The notes beneath the pieces were generated by a model that did not search any database, was not told where the DNA came from, and saw only the letters and a program-made list of their open reading frames with translations. A stretch of 64,000 nt of DNA, taken from assembly GCA_037576195.1 (NCBI GenBank), contig CM075104.1, positions 26,924,211 to 26,988,210 on the forward strand, written 5' to 3'. Below, piece after piece: positions 33,701 through 44,560 of this stretch (its first letter is position 1; every line of letters begins with the position of its first letter). Source of the DNA: Phytoseiulus persimilis (lineage: Eukaryota; Arthropoda; Arachnida; Mesostigmata; Phytoseiidae). A program made the position numbers and the translations under genes.

Positions 33701-36700
33701 AATACGAATGTTTGGGATGCACAGTGGGAATTCATACTGCTGAAAGAAGTGGCCGACAAGATAAGGAAACACTCACTACGCTCCGGGAGAGGACAGACGC
33801 ATGAGATCATTCCCTTAGAGGAAAAGAGCGACGGAGCTGAGTGGTTCCGTTGTCGGAATGCGAATTTCTGTTCAGTATCGCGAATCTGGATCGCGTTGCG
33901 GAACAGTCCTCAGTATGTTTGCTTTCATCCCCTTGTTTCATTCCTGTCTGCGGAACTCGGCTGCTGACACGGAATTTTCCTCCATGGAAACGCGCCGTCC
34001 CCCCTCTCCCCGCCCCTTTCCCGTCCTGAGCCAGAGATCAAGTTCAGCCCGAGTGTTTCAGGGCTTGAATCTGGTTTTTGCTTGAAACCGGTAGAGATTT
34101 GTCATTATCGTAGAGAGTTTACTTGTTGGTTCGTGATAACGTTTCAAATGGGAGCGGGAACGCTAGCCAGCTTCAGCCGCGAAAGCCATCGACCGCCTGC
34201 AATCGTGATACCAGACGCTTAACGTCATCTAAATAAAAACTCGCGCTCCGTGTGATTTGATTTCGGAAGAGAAACCAGACCACTCAGAACCCCGAGATGG
34301 AAATTCATTATCGAATTCCTAGATTCACCAATGTTACCGGCGAATGGATCCTACGAACGATCGGGAACTCCAACCGAACATGCTCTCACTTTCGCTGAAT
34401 GCTTCGTGACTGGCGGAATCCCGCGTGAATGTATCTATCCGAACGTATGCGGAAGTTTCCTGTCACTTGAAAGGGGACGGCAGTGCGGGCATACCTTACC
34501 CCGTTATGATGTGAGTCTGCGGAGTGCAAGCAAACAACGTGCCCTGTGTCTGAACATTCCCTCAGTCTTGCTGCAGTCTCGAATTCGGCGCATGGCTCGA
34601 GAATGTGTTCATCTCCCAACCAGAGATCCGAGGGGCGCGGCCGTTCGACTTTCCATGAACTGGAAGTTGTGGGGCGTGAAAAAGTGAGCGCCAGGGCCAC
34701 ACTCGAGAGACCGATCGTTCGAGACCACATCTCATCTAAGGTTGAGGAATCAATCAGAAGGAAGCAGATCGAATGAGATCCGGCTCGAAAGATAAATTTC
34801 TTGAGCAGTCCTTCGATAGAAAACTATTCGGAGCATGCATGATGCGTTGGAGCTCGCGATGAGTTTTGTAGGAGCTTCGCAGAGAATGGGTCGAGCCCCG
34901 GATGAAGATATTGGGAGTCCAAAGAAGTATTTCCCGGTGCTGTTTACAAAACTTCGATTCGAACAACTTTTCATTTGCGGGTGCGATTTTAACCGGAGTA
35001 TTCACCCTCGACGGCTGAACGCTTCCCCATGACCATTCACCAACGCGGCGATTCCTTTTTGGTAAAATTCAACTTCGTTTTCTTCGGGGAAAGTTTCGAC
35101 GGCCATTTTCACTCGGTCTTGTTATTCAGGTTGTTTCGTAAGTTCAGGAAAATATGAGAGTCGGGGGAGCAAGGTCGGGTTGGTTGGTTGGATGAGTCAG
35201 GACTTCGTATTTCAAGCGTTTGATTGCGTCTTTAGTCTTCAATGTGAGGCCGCGCATTGTCGAGATGGTGGATGACCCTTCGCCTTAGGACGAGCCTGGC
35301 TTGCTTCCTGAGCTACGCAGTATTGGCTTGCTCTTCCGTGAGGTCTCATAATTTTTGATGGAAGATTCCTCTATTGTTCCACCAAACACAAAGCGGGACC
35401 TTTCTTCGATTGCTTTTCCGCATTCTGTGCGTCGGAGCAGCCGTTCCATGGGAATTCAGTATCGGCCCCGCGTTTCGTTGACGTACTGGATCCTATTCTG
35501 GTCTCCAGTGACAATAAGGTCGAGGGAACTGCACGCGGTTTCTGGCTGCAGCAAGAACAGATAGATGGTTATGGGAATGTTTTCCCGGGAGCTGTCAACT
35601 GGTGGGGTATGCCTTTCCCGATCTTATACACTCTACTAATGTTGTGCAAATGGATTCTCATCACTTCATCGCTGACACCCAGCCTCTTCGTTAGCTGCAA
35701 AGTTCTCAACCCGGGACTTTCCCCCAACGCTCAACCCAGAACCTCATCTTCAATCTTGGTGGGTCGACCTGACCTTGGGGCATCTTTGAGATTTTCCTTC
35801 CTCCACGGAATTTCCGGAACCAAGTCTCGACTGTTTTGATCAATACACGAGACGGCCAAAACGCAATACACAGTTCGCGAACCACCTCGGCTGCCGTTGC
35901 TCCGAGTTCAAACTTGAAGGAGATACACTAGCGGACAAAATGATAGCACGAACAGTTTTTCCGCTAAGTTTCGAGAATCGTCTGGATAACTACAGTCAGC
36001 TATCGAGGACTGATTCATATCCTGATGCTGAGCTCGGAGTCCGAATTTCAATCTTCCAAGTTCAAGCGAGCGTTTTTAATTGAAAGAATATGGATTTCGA
36101 GGGCGGCGAAATGATAGCACACTTGTAGAATCTAACTGATGGGCCTTGCTTGAACGCGATGCGATGACGAAGTTCGGCTAGACAGCCCATACTTCCGTCG
36201 ATGACCACTCCCATGTTGTATTCTCTCGGTATCCGCCATGGGTCGCGGCAAATCTTTGAACGCAAGTGAAAAAACCGAAAAAGCGATTTTGTGCCTCAGG
36301 AATAGAAATATGACGATCGGTGAAATCTCTGAGGCTGTAAGGCGGATCAGGAGAGTTTTCATGAATTTTGTGGAGGAAAAAAAGCACAGCCGTTGAAAAT
36401 CACCGGGAGAGAGTGAGAAGAGCGCTTCTCCGAGCCGCCTCAAACAGTTCTTTGCCCGCCAGACTGATTGCAAAGGCTGCCGGCGTTACGGCTAGTGCTC
36501 GGAACGTGAGAAGAGTCCTCCGCAACGCACCCCACTTGCAATTGAGTAAGTTGGGAAAATGTCCGCGTCTGACACAAGCACACAAAAAACAGCGACTCGA
36601 TTTTGCTAGGCGGCACATCCGATGAAGTGGCGAACGTCCTGTGTTGTTCTCAGACGAGAGAAAATTCACTCTTGACGGTCCTGACGGTTACTCGAGTTAT

Positions 36701-39700
36701 TTCCATGACTTGAGAAAAGAAGAGAGATGATTCTACAAACGGCAAATGGGCGGCGGTAGCGTCATAGTCTGGGGCGCGATCGGCTACAACAAGAAGACTA
36801 AAATCGTGTTCATTTCTGGGAAGATGACGGGGGCGAGCTACTTGGAACTGATTGGCGAGCACATTCAGAAGTTCAGAGAACAAGAATCTGCTTACGAAGA
36901 AGCACCCTCATTCATCTTCCAACAGCATAACGCAGCCGTCCATACTGCCAGATGCGTGGAAGAGTACTTCTGGAGCAGAATTATCGCCTGTATGGAGTGG
37001 TCAGCGAGGTCTCCAGACCTGAACATCATCGAAAACGTCTGGGGTCAACTCGCAAGAGCGGTTTACAGAGACAGCCGACAGTTTTTGACGGTTGAGGAGC
37101 TCAAAAATGTGATCCGACAAGAATGGGCGGCAATTTCTCAAAGTTATGTATAAACATTGTTCCGATCTCTCCCAAACAGGATGCTGGCGGTGGTGGAGCA
37201 CCAGGGCATTAGTACACATTACTGAATGAAATCGTACACCAATCTATTTGTTCTGTCTGAAGTTCTATTTATCGATTAGCTATCATTTCGCCGCGATCAA
37301 AATCCATATATTTTTGATTAAAAACGTTTGGCTGAACTTGGGAACTCGAAATTTGGACTCCGGATACAGTATAGAATACAAGTCACCCTCAAAGAACACA
37401 CCAAAATAATCCGAAGGATTTCCGAAGTTTTCGGGCAAAACCGTTTGTGCTATCATTACGTCCGACAGTGTAAGTGCTCAAATATCCTCGAGTAGGATCT
37501 CCTTTTGGAAAGTTCAGAGAAGAAAAAATAGCAACGAGTTCTGGTTTCCATCAACGTTTTTGATTCCGGTGATCGACAAACAACGACAATCAGAAGTTGT
37601 TTCCCATCACAGAAGGCCCGTGTTTCTACCAGGGCGTCTCATGGTTTTAGAACGCGAAAACCCCCAAAACTTCTCATGGTCGACCCCAGAGATGATCGAG
37701 GCAGGCCGTGCGACGCGAAAATCGAAAATGCGCGCTCAGTCGGAACGTTTCGCTAAGGCGACGCGTATCGAGCCGTGAACTACTTTCTGTTTCATCAGAG
37801 CGTTCGAGGGTTTTTTGGCACTTCAGCCACGTTTGAGCGGAGCAATCCAACAATACGTCCAACTCTCGAACCCTCAACTCCTACAGATGGAAACTTCCCA
37901 CTTCATGGCAATCTTGCTCTGGTTAGCGGAAAGGCGACCTCGCAGCCAGCTGCAGTGACCTCCAGACACCCCAGAGTCTTTGTCCGAGCCTGAAGTCAAT
38001 CGGAATAGGTGAACTGAATGCGAGCAGTCATAGCGAGTCGATACCAGTATGAGAATCGCAATTTCGGTGGTTGCCGCCGCGACAGGTTCCGAGCCAGTTG
38101 TCCTCCCGTTTGTTGAGAGAGATTCCCGACCCTAAGTTTCAATACAAACCACGGAGCCTATCTTGAGGTTACCAACGATCTCCAACATCCATGTAATCGT
38201 TGCTTCTGCTGACCCCCCACAATGTCGTGGAAGTATGGCCTCAACAATGCGATGCCCAGGAGGAAGCCGGTGGAATTCCAACTGTTGCGACAGGTTTTGA
38301 TTGCTCTTAGTGATGAGAACGCTTATCTCAAGAGATGTGTTGTTGTGAATTTCACCAACACTTCAACGGCTTTCTCATACAGTGGTGGATACTCCGTCGT
38401 GAGTCCGACCCGTAATTGAGGTCTCGAAGTTGTCGCTTCGAGTCATTCTGATTCGATCATCCGCCGCGGACTTCTCGAGACTCTCATTCTCTGCCAAAGC
38501 CAATCAGACTTCCTTGATATCCAGAAAGAATGGGTCGCGAGCCCACAAATTCCCACATCTTGCATCCTCGTGCTTCGGATAGTATCGTCGAAACAAGTGC
38601 CCCGATAACCCCACACACCAGATGACATTTCACGATGTGAGGCACTCGACTGTCGAGGTTCTGATCCATCAGGAACTCCTTGAAATTTGAGAACATTTGA
38701 TAACCCGCTCCGAGTATCGCCGCCTTCCCCAGAATCAATTTCCCTTACAATGCATACATCATTGGTGGCAGCGTGAACATATCCCTTTGAGCTCCTTGCA
38801 AGGATTCGTTCAGCTCAGTGAGTATCAGATGACGGGGGATTGACTCGACAAACTGTGCAATGTCAAGGTCGCAACGTAAGTGCTTGCATGGGTTATGCCC
38901 TCCTACATGATATTGGCTCCCTGGGAAACATGACGAAGAGGTGCCTCATAGCGGATCTAGAGAACGAATCGAGATATTCCGCTTCGTTGCCGACCTTGTC
39001 GGGGATGATAAAGGTCAGATAAATGAGGGAATTCGGCGGGCCAATCGTTGTTGGTCAGAATATTCATGAACTAGGGGTCTCCCGGTTCCCGAAATTTATT
39101 TCGAGAACGCTGAGAAGCTCCTCCAACACCCGTCCTCACACTCGAGACTTGAGAAGCAAAGAAGGGTGGCCTTTTTCGTCAGTTGATTCGGAGTCAGTGA
39201 TCCGGATTGGTTAAAGTGCTGAATTCCAGATGAAATCAAGAACTTGGCTCTCGATGTCATTCGGCATGTGTTCGATGCGACATTTGACGGTGTCCCGCGT
39301 TAGGGTTATGTCTCTCAATTACTTCGCTGATTGGTCGTCCAAGACCTCGCGAGCGGCCATCAACGAACACGATCTTATCAGATATCAGACTCGCCTATCG
39401 AAAGGTTCCTTATCCTTGGCGATCTCGAAAGCCATCTTTTACGAAGATCTCAGCAATGATTTCCCTATCGTGGTCATTTTCGTCATGGGAGCCACTCGAT
39501 GTCGCATGGCATCCTGCAATCTCGTCAAGTATTTCATTGATTATTATTCGGCAACCTCTCGATGTCCGGTTCCAAAATGGTTTTCCAGTTTCAATGTCTC
39601 ACCGGATCTAGAGAACAAACAAGCAAGAGCGCTCGAGGCTATATTTCTGATCCGAGTTGCTGGACGGAACTATTTGCCAAATACGTATGATCATGTTCTC

Positions 39701-42700
39701 TGAGTTTCCTCCGACCTGACTCGTATTCGATCCTTCTAAAGTTTGCTTTCGGGAACGGGGACGGAGACTCTGCCTCGACTGGGATTTGCTGAACGACTTG
39801 GCTCTCTATCAGACCCGCCGCGCATTTCGCTCTCTTGCTGGAGAAATGTAGGATCTTGTTTCGACGGTTCTCACTCATCTTCCTATCGTTGCAGTAAACC
39901 TCGAACAACATCGGGAATCTATCAGATACCCTCCGTCTATCTTGGAATCCCTCACTGCTTCCCCGTGACAGTAGATACTCACACGGCTCTCCCAGATTCC
40001 CCGGTGGATTCAGATCTGCCCTTTGATCTTATCCCCAGATCCCCGCTGAGAGGTGGAAATTCCTCGGATTAGAGTCGGATTCAAGGCTTACAGGGCTCGA
40101 GTCGGTCGCGTATAGCACAAAACGTTGCTTCACTTCCGGATCAGCTCTTTTGTAATTCAAACACCGTGTCCTCGACTCCGCTTCATCGGACCGACCGCTA
40201 GATTGGAGAAGATGGCTGACCCCCGTAAGTCGCGGATTGATACCGCGCTGCTCGCGAATTAAACCACGCAGAGAAAAACTCGATCGTCCCAATCAGCTGG
40301 TTTCATCAATCGTTCTTACCGAGATCGCGTGCATGGGAAATGAAACGGTTGCGCTGAGCCTTTCAGAGAGCCCTGGCCCGAAAGAAAGATAATACGCGTT
40401 CGTCGAGCAGAGACGGCTGACGAGTTTTCTGAGAGACTCATGTATGCCTCTACTGAATGGAATAGCCCCGTCATTGTTACATAGAGTCGGGATATTCAGA
40501 TGCTGCTCACCCCAGGGGCTTGTTTAGCATAGATGTGCGTAAGCAACAATGCTAACCTGCGGGTTAGCTGCTGCCTTCAGTGTCGCTGACGGGCGCTTCG
40601 CCTGAGCACTGCCAAATGAGGAGGAGACGGGTGCCAAATGCCGCACACATATGCGCCGAAGAGCAATTTACCGGTCCCGCTATTGGTATGTCATCCCCGG
40701 GAGCCAGGATATAGAGTTTGACCCGGCAAGGGCTGGGCTAAGACAATCTGCATTAGAATACCAAGTTGGTGCAGAACAACTATTCATCGGCGGACCGGCT
40801 TTTGACAAATCAGGAAGAAACTCGAGCGGCCGTTCATTCAGTCGGCTGGACCTCACAGTCACGAACGGATCTCGGACTTTCCTCGAGTCGGGCTTCGTTC
40901 CGCACATTTTACACCGATCCAAGCAGGTGGCGAACCCATGTCGCTCCAATGGCGAGCCCGTTCTCTCGCCAGGTTCAGGACACAATCAGCGCCTTCAGAC
41001 AACATGCTCAGCCTAAGTGAAAAGCGTTGTAGGTTCAAAAAATGCGAACGTGTCGAGTTCCCCTCTGAGTGCTACCGCGTGGGATCAGATGGGAACTGGA
41101 ACATGGAAGGTTACCTAACACGCCTCCTGCTTGGAAAAAAACATGACCCCCGAGGATGATTTTCGCTCTCGTATTCGTTTCACTGATCCGACAATCCCCT
41201 CTAATCTGGCTGCTTGCGTAGGCTGCCAAGCGAGCCGAGCCGTGGGGTTCAAAGTTAATGTTTTCTCGAAGCTGCGGCAAAATGCATATAGAATGAACCT
41301 GAAGTATGGGCTTCTCGAGGGAGCTAGACACACAAGCGAGCTCGCGCATACTCAGAAACTCACGGCTATGGCTTCGCGACCGGAGTTGGGAGTCGGCGGA
41401 GAGTCTTTCCGGTTTACACAAGTACTTCCTTGGTCAATATCACTCCCGCACTGGTGGCTGAAATTAAACTTTTTTGATTGATCAACTCGAGTTCTCAGCC
41501 AAGTTTCGGTTGGCGAAGCTCGCTCAACCGAAGGGAAATGACGTTGTCCGTCGCTCCATCTCGTCTGGCGGGTGGTCAGCATGAGTCGAGAGTTTTCTTA
41601 ACCTTCCTTCCTCTGCTCATAATGCTGTGAAGGAAGATTTTGGATTCGTTCCTATCGATGGCTCGGAGAATGACGCATATTCTCCTTCACCATCCGCGCA
41701 AAGCGGTCGGGGATCGCGTTCCTTCGAGCGGTTCCGAATGAATACCTCTATTCCACTCGTTCCACAGAACTGACCGGAAAACGTCCAAAGTCAACCGATC
41801 GAGCTCGTATGGTTCACATCGGATGCATGGAAGAATTCCATCGACTTTCTATTAGAAGTAGCGAGGATTCGTCCAGAGCCCAAAATTGGCGACCGATTCT
41901 CTGAGCCTCAAATGAGACTTCGAGTCGGGTAGCTTGGACCAATCCAAGGGCTTTTTGTCATCGGTTTCAGAATTCGGCTTCTCCGGGGATTCACGAGGGA
42001 AATGCATCGAGGATGAGAATTTGTAGGGGTTCAGCGATTTCTGGGAGGCTGATAACATCGGTCGCCAAATTTAGGCTCTGGACCGATTTTTGCAATTCCC
42101 AATAGCAATTTGATGGGATCCCCGCGATTCCCCGCATCCGATCAAACCAGTATGCACTCGATCGGTGTACTTCAGACGTTCCTGGGCCAGTTTTGTGGAA
42201 CAAGTGAGAAAAGTGTATTTTTTGAGCCGCTCTAGGGAACGCAACTCCAGCCAATCGGCTCGGATTCGAAGGAAAAAGATGCGTCACCCTTCCAGGTATC
42301 GATCGTGGGGAAGAAGTTCGCGGAGAAATTTCCGACTTACGTTTACAACTTTGTACACCCGTCACGCGAAGAAGCAGCGCAGTGCCGCTCGTAGAGCATC
42401 TCCCGAGTGGTCTGAGACTCCCTGATTCAAGCTTGGGAAACCGAGGAGAGAGCAGCCTCATCATCTGATCGTTGTTCAAATCATTAATCATGTTCCAAAG
42501 TCACTGAAATACAAGCGATCACGAAATGCAGGGCGAGCTGTAGCGTCCCCGTAACCTGACACAGGTCGTTGCCTAGCTTCCTGATCGTTGCTCGGAACTT
42601 GCTCGTTTCATGGGACCGTCGCGGTCCCGATCTTTTGTCGAACTCAAATGAAACTTCCATTCCAGCGGCACCTTGGGCGCTTGTGTTTGTCGTGATCGCC

Positions 42701-43414
42701 TTCTTGCTGGTCTGCAGCAGTGCTGAGGAACAGGAGGCCCATTCGTTCCAACCAGGGTCCCATGTCAGCGCTGCATCCGACGCCGACATGATGAAAGCGA
42801 TACGGTGAGTTTGCATTCTGAGATGGATCGTGGAATTCATCACGGTACCCGATCCGAAGAGAGGAAAATCCTTAGCGGACGCAAGGGTTGGCCTCGTTCA
42901 ATCATGACACCCTCGACATCCACATCCGTGTCAACTCAGTACAATCACTGCATCTGATCAAGCCGCTGGATGCCGCATCAGCTCTCGTTCACGCGGGGCA
43001 TCTCTGCTCGCTCCATCTGTAACGACTCAGATGAAAATCTGGCCGCATTGCGTAAGAGGAAGCATTGCTCTGCATGCGGCGGTTTGGCCGGAAATAAACC
43101 ATCAGCGTCATGAACACTTACAAAACAAGGAGAGGTCAAACTTTGAAAGTTTTGATGTTCGCTCTCAGAGTGTCCCTGAGCCTTGCATCCGGCCGCGTAA
43201 CGATGTCTACATCTAACCTTGACCGGTAATCGCGAATCATGAGTGTCTCTTTTTTTACAGTACTGTCTTGATGCGCTCTCTTCGTTCGCCGCGATACCAC
43301 GGTGGACGGCGGTACGAGTACGTCAAACGCTTCCCAGAAGTGAACGCCCGAGGATTCGAGAGCGACATCTTTGATGAAGGCTTCGGTGATTTCAGCCCAG
43401 TTCGTCGTCGATAA
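30723..43414 (+). CDS. Predicted small secreted peptide precursor (neuropeptide-like)
   Basis: Not recognised as a known family. Three coding exons join in perfect phase to 100 residues: 30723-30732 (ATG GCC AAA T, donor GTAAGT), 42666-42804 and 43261-43414. Joining exon 1 to exon 2 creates a textbook signal peptide: MAKSAPW, then the hydrophobic core ALVFVVIAFLLVCSSA, with cleavage before EEQEAHSF. The rest has no cysteine after the signal and contains dibasic sites: RYHGG-RR-YEYV-KR, then a 24-residue acidic peptide (FPEVNARGF to FGDFSPV), ending RRR-stop. This is the layout of a neuropeptide or peptide-hormone precursor; the acidic peptide faintly recalls orcokinin/orcomyotropin types, but I would not assign it. 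The first intron is about 11.9 kb and holds transposons and a decayed coding block. The link of exon 1 to exon 2 is inference from phase and signal-peptide logic; exons 2 and 3 are firmer. Confidence 0.5.
30733..34995. other. 5' part of the large first intron; no gene recognised
   Basis: If the peptide-precursor model holds, this is intronic. Open frames (32271-32462, 32763-33002, 33152-33469 and antisense partners) carry no known domain. No array or RNA gene seen. Confidence 0.35.
35000..35923 (-). mobile_element. Degenerate mariner-like element, interrupted by a Tc1 insertion
   Basis: Read on the minus strand with several frameshifts, the interval gives an almost full mariner transposase. 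It shows an N-terminal helix-turn-helix (FKFELGATAAEVVRELC, then TVETWFRKFR), the linker DAPRSGRPTKIEDE and LRTLQLTKRLGVSDEVMRIH, the first catalytic block LIVTGDQNRIQYVN, the 'SPDLAP' block decayed to NQPDLAPP, and the C terminus FYQKGIAALV. Stops and frameshifts make it inactive. Its extreme 5' end is cut at 35924-35925, exactly at the TA duplication of the neighbouring Tc1-like element. The missing bases may continue at 37473 on the far side. Confidence 0.8.
35926..37470 (+). mobile_element. Tc1-like transposon with bipartite (IR/DR) termini, inactive
   Basis: A 1,545 bp element with ends CACTAGCGGAC (35926) and GTCCGACAGTG (to 37470), flanked by TA target duplications at 35924-35925 and 37471-37472. 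Each terminus of about 200 bp carries the motif AATGATAGC twice: left at 35939 and 36110, right as complement at 37279 and 37449. This is the IR/DR layout known from Sleeping Beauty-like elements. Between them is a decayed transposase (36238-37153) with an N-terminal MGRGKSLNASEKTEKAI, paired-like DNA-binding region, and DDE domain ending SPDLNIIENVW. Confidence 0.9.
36238..37153 (+). pseudogene. Tc1-like transposase pseudogene
   Basis: The reading runs from ATG 36238 through a frameshift near 36365, a stop at about 36623, a further frame change near 36640-36730, then an intact frame from 36746 to 37153 (stop TAA). Catalytic D1 lies in VLFSDERKFTLDG. The second block reads QQHNAAVHTA, whereas the family has an aspartate before the asparagine, so the second catalytic acid is lost; the glutamate of NIIENVW is present. 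The copy therefore cannot be active. Confidence 0.85.
37473..38221. other. Intron stretch between Tc1 element and decayed coding block
   Basis: The first 40 bases may be the displaced 5' end of the mariner copy. The rest holds only short frames with no domain. Confidence 0.3.
38222..39900. pseudogene. Decayed coding block of unknown origin (possibly virus- or retroelement-derived)
   Basis: Protein-like stretches follow each other on the plus strand with changing frames. An ATG-started piece (38222-38419) is followed by 38450-38608, then 38850-39000, then a frame from about 39070 with in-frame stops near 39183 and 39214. That runs to 39303, then continues as a long open piece 39303-39690, and further pieces lie to 39850. 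A protein-like piece is read on the minus strand at 38484-38840, with one internal stop, so the block may be rearranged. No polymerase, integrase or zinc-knuckle motif is visible. The size (about 550 codons), lack of introns and location inside an intron fit an old insertion, such as an endogenous copy of a viral nucleoprotein-like gene, but I cannot name a family. Not reconstructed here. Confidence 0.35.
39901..42665. other. 3' part of the large first intron; no gene recognised
   Basis: Open frames such as 40651-41016 and 40766-41020 (plus) are moderately long but lack domains and splice partners; 41991-42491 (minus) is featureless. Confidence 0.3.
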
Positions 43415-44328
43415 ACGACGGATCAGCAGTTTCTGCGAGTAATGTTCCCGTAACGGAGCTGGATCTCCCTGCTCATCGGAAGCTTCGTTTGTTGCCAGGA
43501 GTCCACTCCTCTTTGTTCCTCATCAATACAGCATGCTATTCGACTTTTCGGAAAAATGACGGCGGGAAGAATTTGCCAACGAGTGGGCTTTCCTCGTGAA
43601 AACCCCGTTAACCGTGTGATGCTCGATCCGGATAATCGTCTGGGAATCGGAGCAGTAGAGAGCTAACGAAGTTCCGCCGCTAGTTCAGCAAAGCAATTTC
43701 GTCACCGGTGTAACCACCACCAGGCTTCGCCCTCGAGGTGTGACCTAGATGCAATTTACTCTGGTTTTTAGTGGATCTTCCATAAGTGAGTTGTCCAGAG
43801 TAACTAACCTTGTTTTGGAAAATCGTATAGCTGGTCTGTGTTCTAGTCAATCAATAGTTCCAACGGGCATCGAACGCAATCATCGTTATCAACCCCCCTC
43901 ACTGCTGGCGGAGCTGCGCTGCGTTCCACCGTCGACGACATCAGGCTGCTTTCGATGCTGGCTCGGTGAACGAGATGTTACAGTGGGCTTCACAATGTTC
44001 TATTGAGGTTGACGAAACGGCTACGTTTGAGAGCGACGATAAATCCAAAACCTTGCAAACAGAGGTTCAGCAGGGAGAACTGTTAATCCAATGAATTTTA
44101 TCAATTAGGGAGAATTGTCTTCACCGCGCGGTCGCTGCTGCTACTGCATTAGAAATTTGAACTTGCTAAAACTCTTCTCGATTGTGCACGCCCATATACG
44201 TTGTATTCAGAGTCCAATTTTCGTTCGTTGCATTCGACAGCGGGCAGCGTTCCAAAAACCGCACCCTCTACACTCGCTTTGAGACGATGGGAACTCTGCC
44301 GTGGGGCTCACGAACCCGAATAAAACCG

Positions 44329-44334
44329 ATTTCA
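44329..44334 (+). terminator. Candidate poly(A) signal of the peptide-precursor gene
   Basis: AATAAA about 915 bases past the stop codon at 43414. No earlier canonical signal was noticed in the downstream stretch, which otherwise holds only short frames. Confidence 0.35.
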
Positions 44335-44350
44335 TTTATGCCCCGCACTG

Positions 44351-44356
44351 TTTATT
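44351..44356 (-). terminator. Candidate poly(A) signal of the Zasp-like gene
   Basis: AATAAA on the minus strand, about 205 bases past the proposed stop codon at 44561. It lies within 25 bases of the opposite-strand signal. Confidence 0.4.
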
Positions 44357-44560
44357 CATTCACGGGAGCAAGATCAGGCATAGGGCCCGAAATTTCTGAG
44401 CGAGTCCTTCCCTATTGAAAGACGAAAAGCCTTCTCATATAGAGGCAAAAATTCTTGCGAGGGATTTATTGTCGGAACAAAAACATTTGAGTCTATCCTT
44501 CAACAATGATCCTGGAAACCGTGCTAGACGTATTCCGTTTGGAAACCACAGATCCAATGG

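Noticed and set aside
40651-41020. Two overlapping plus-strand frames of 84-121 codons
   Set aside because: Both frames are open over the same bases and on the opposite strand too; no domain, so no basis to choose a coding frame.
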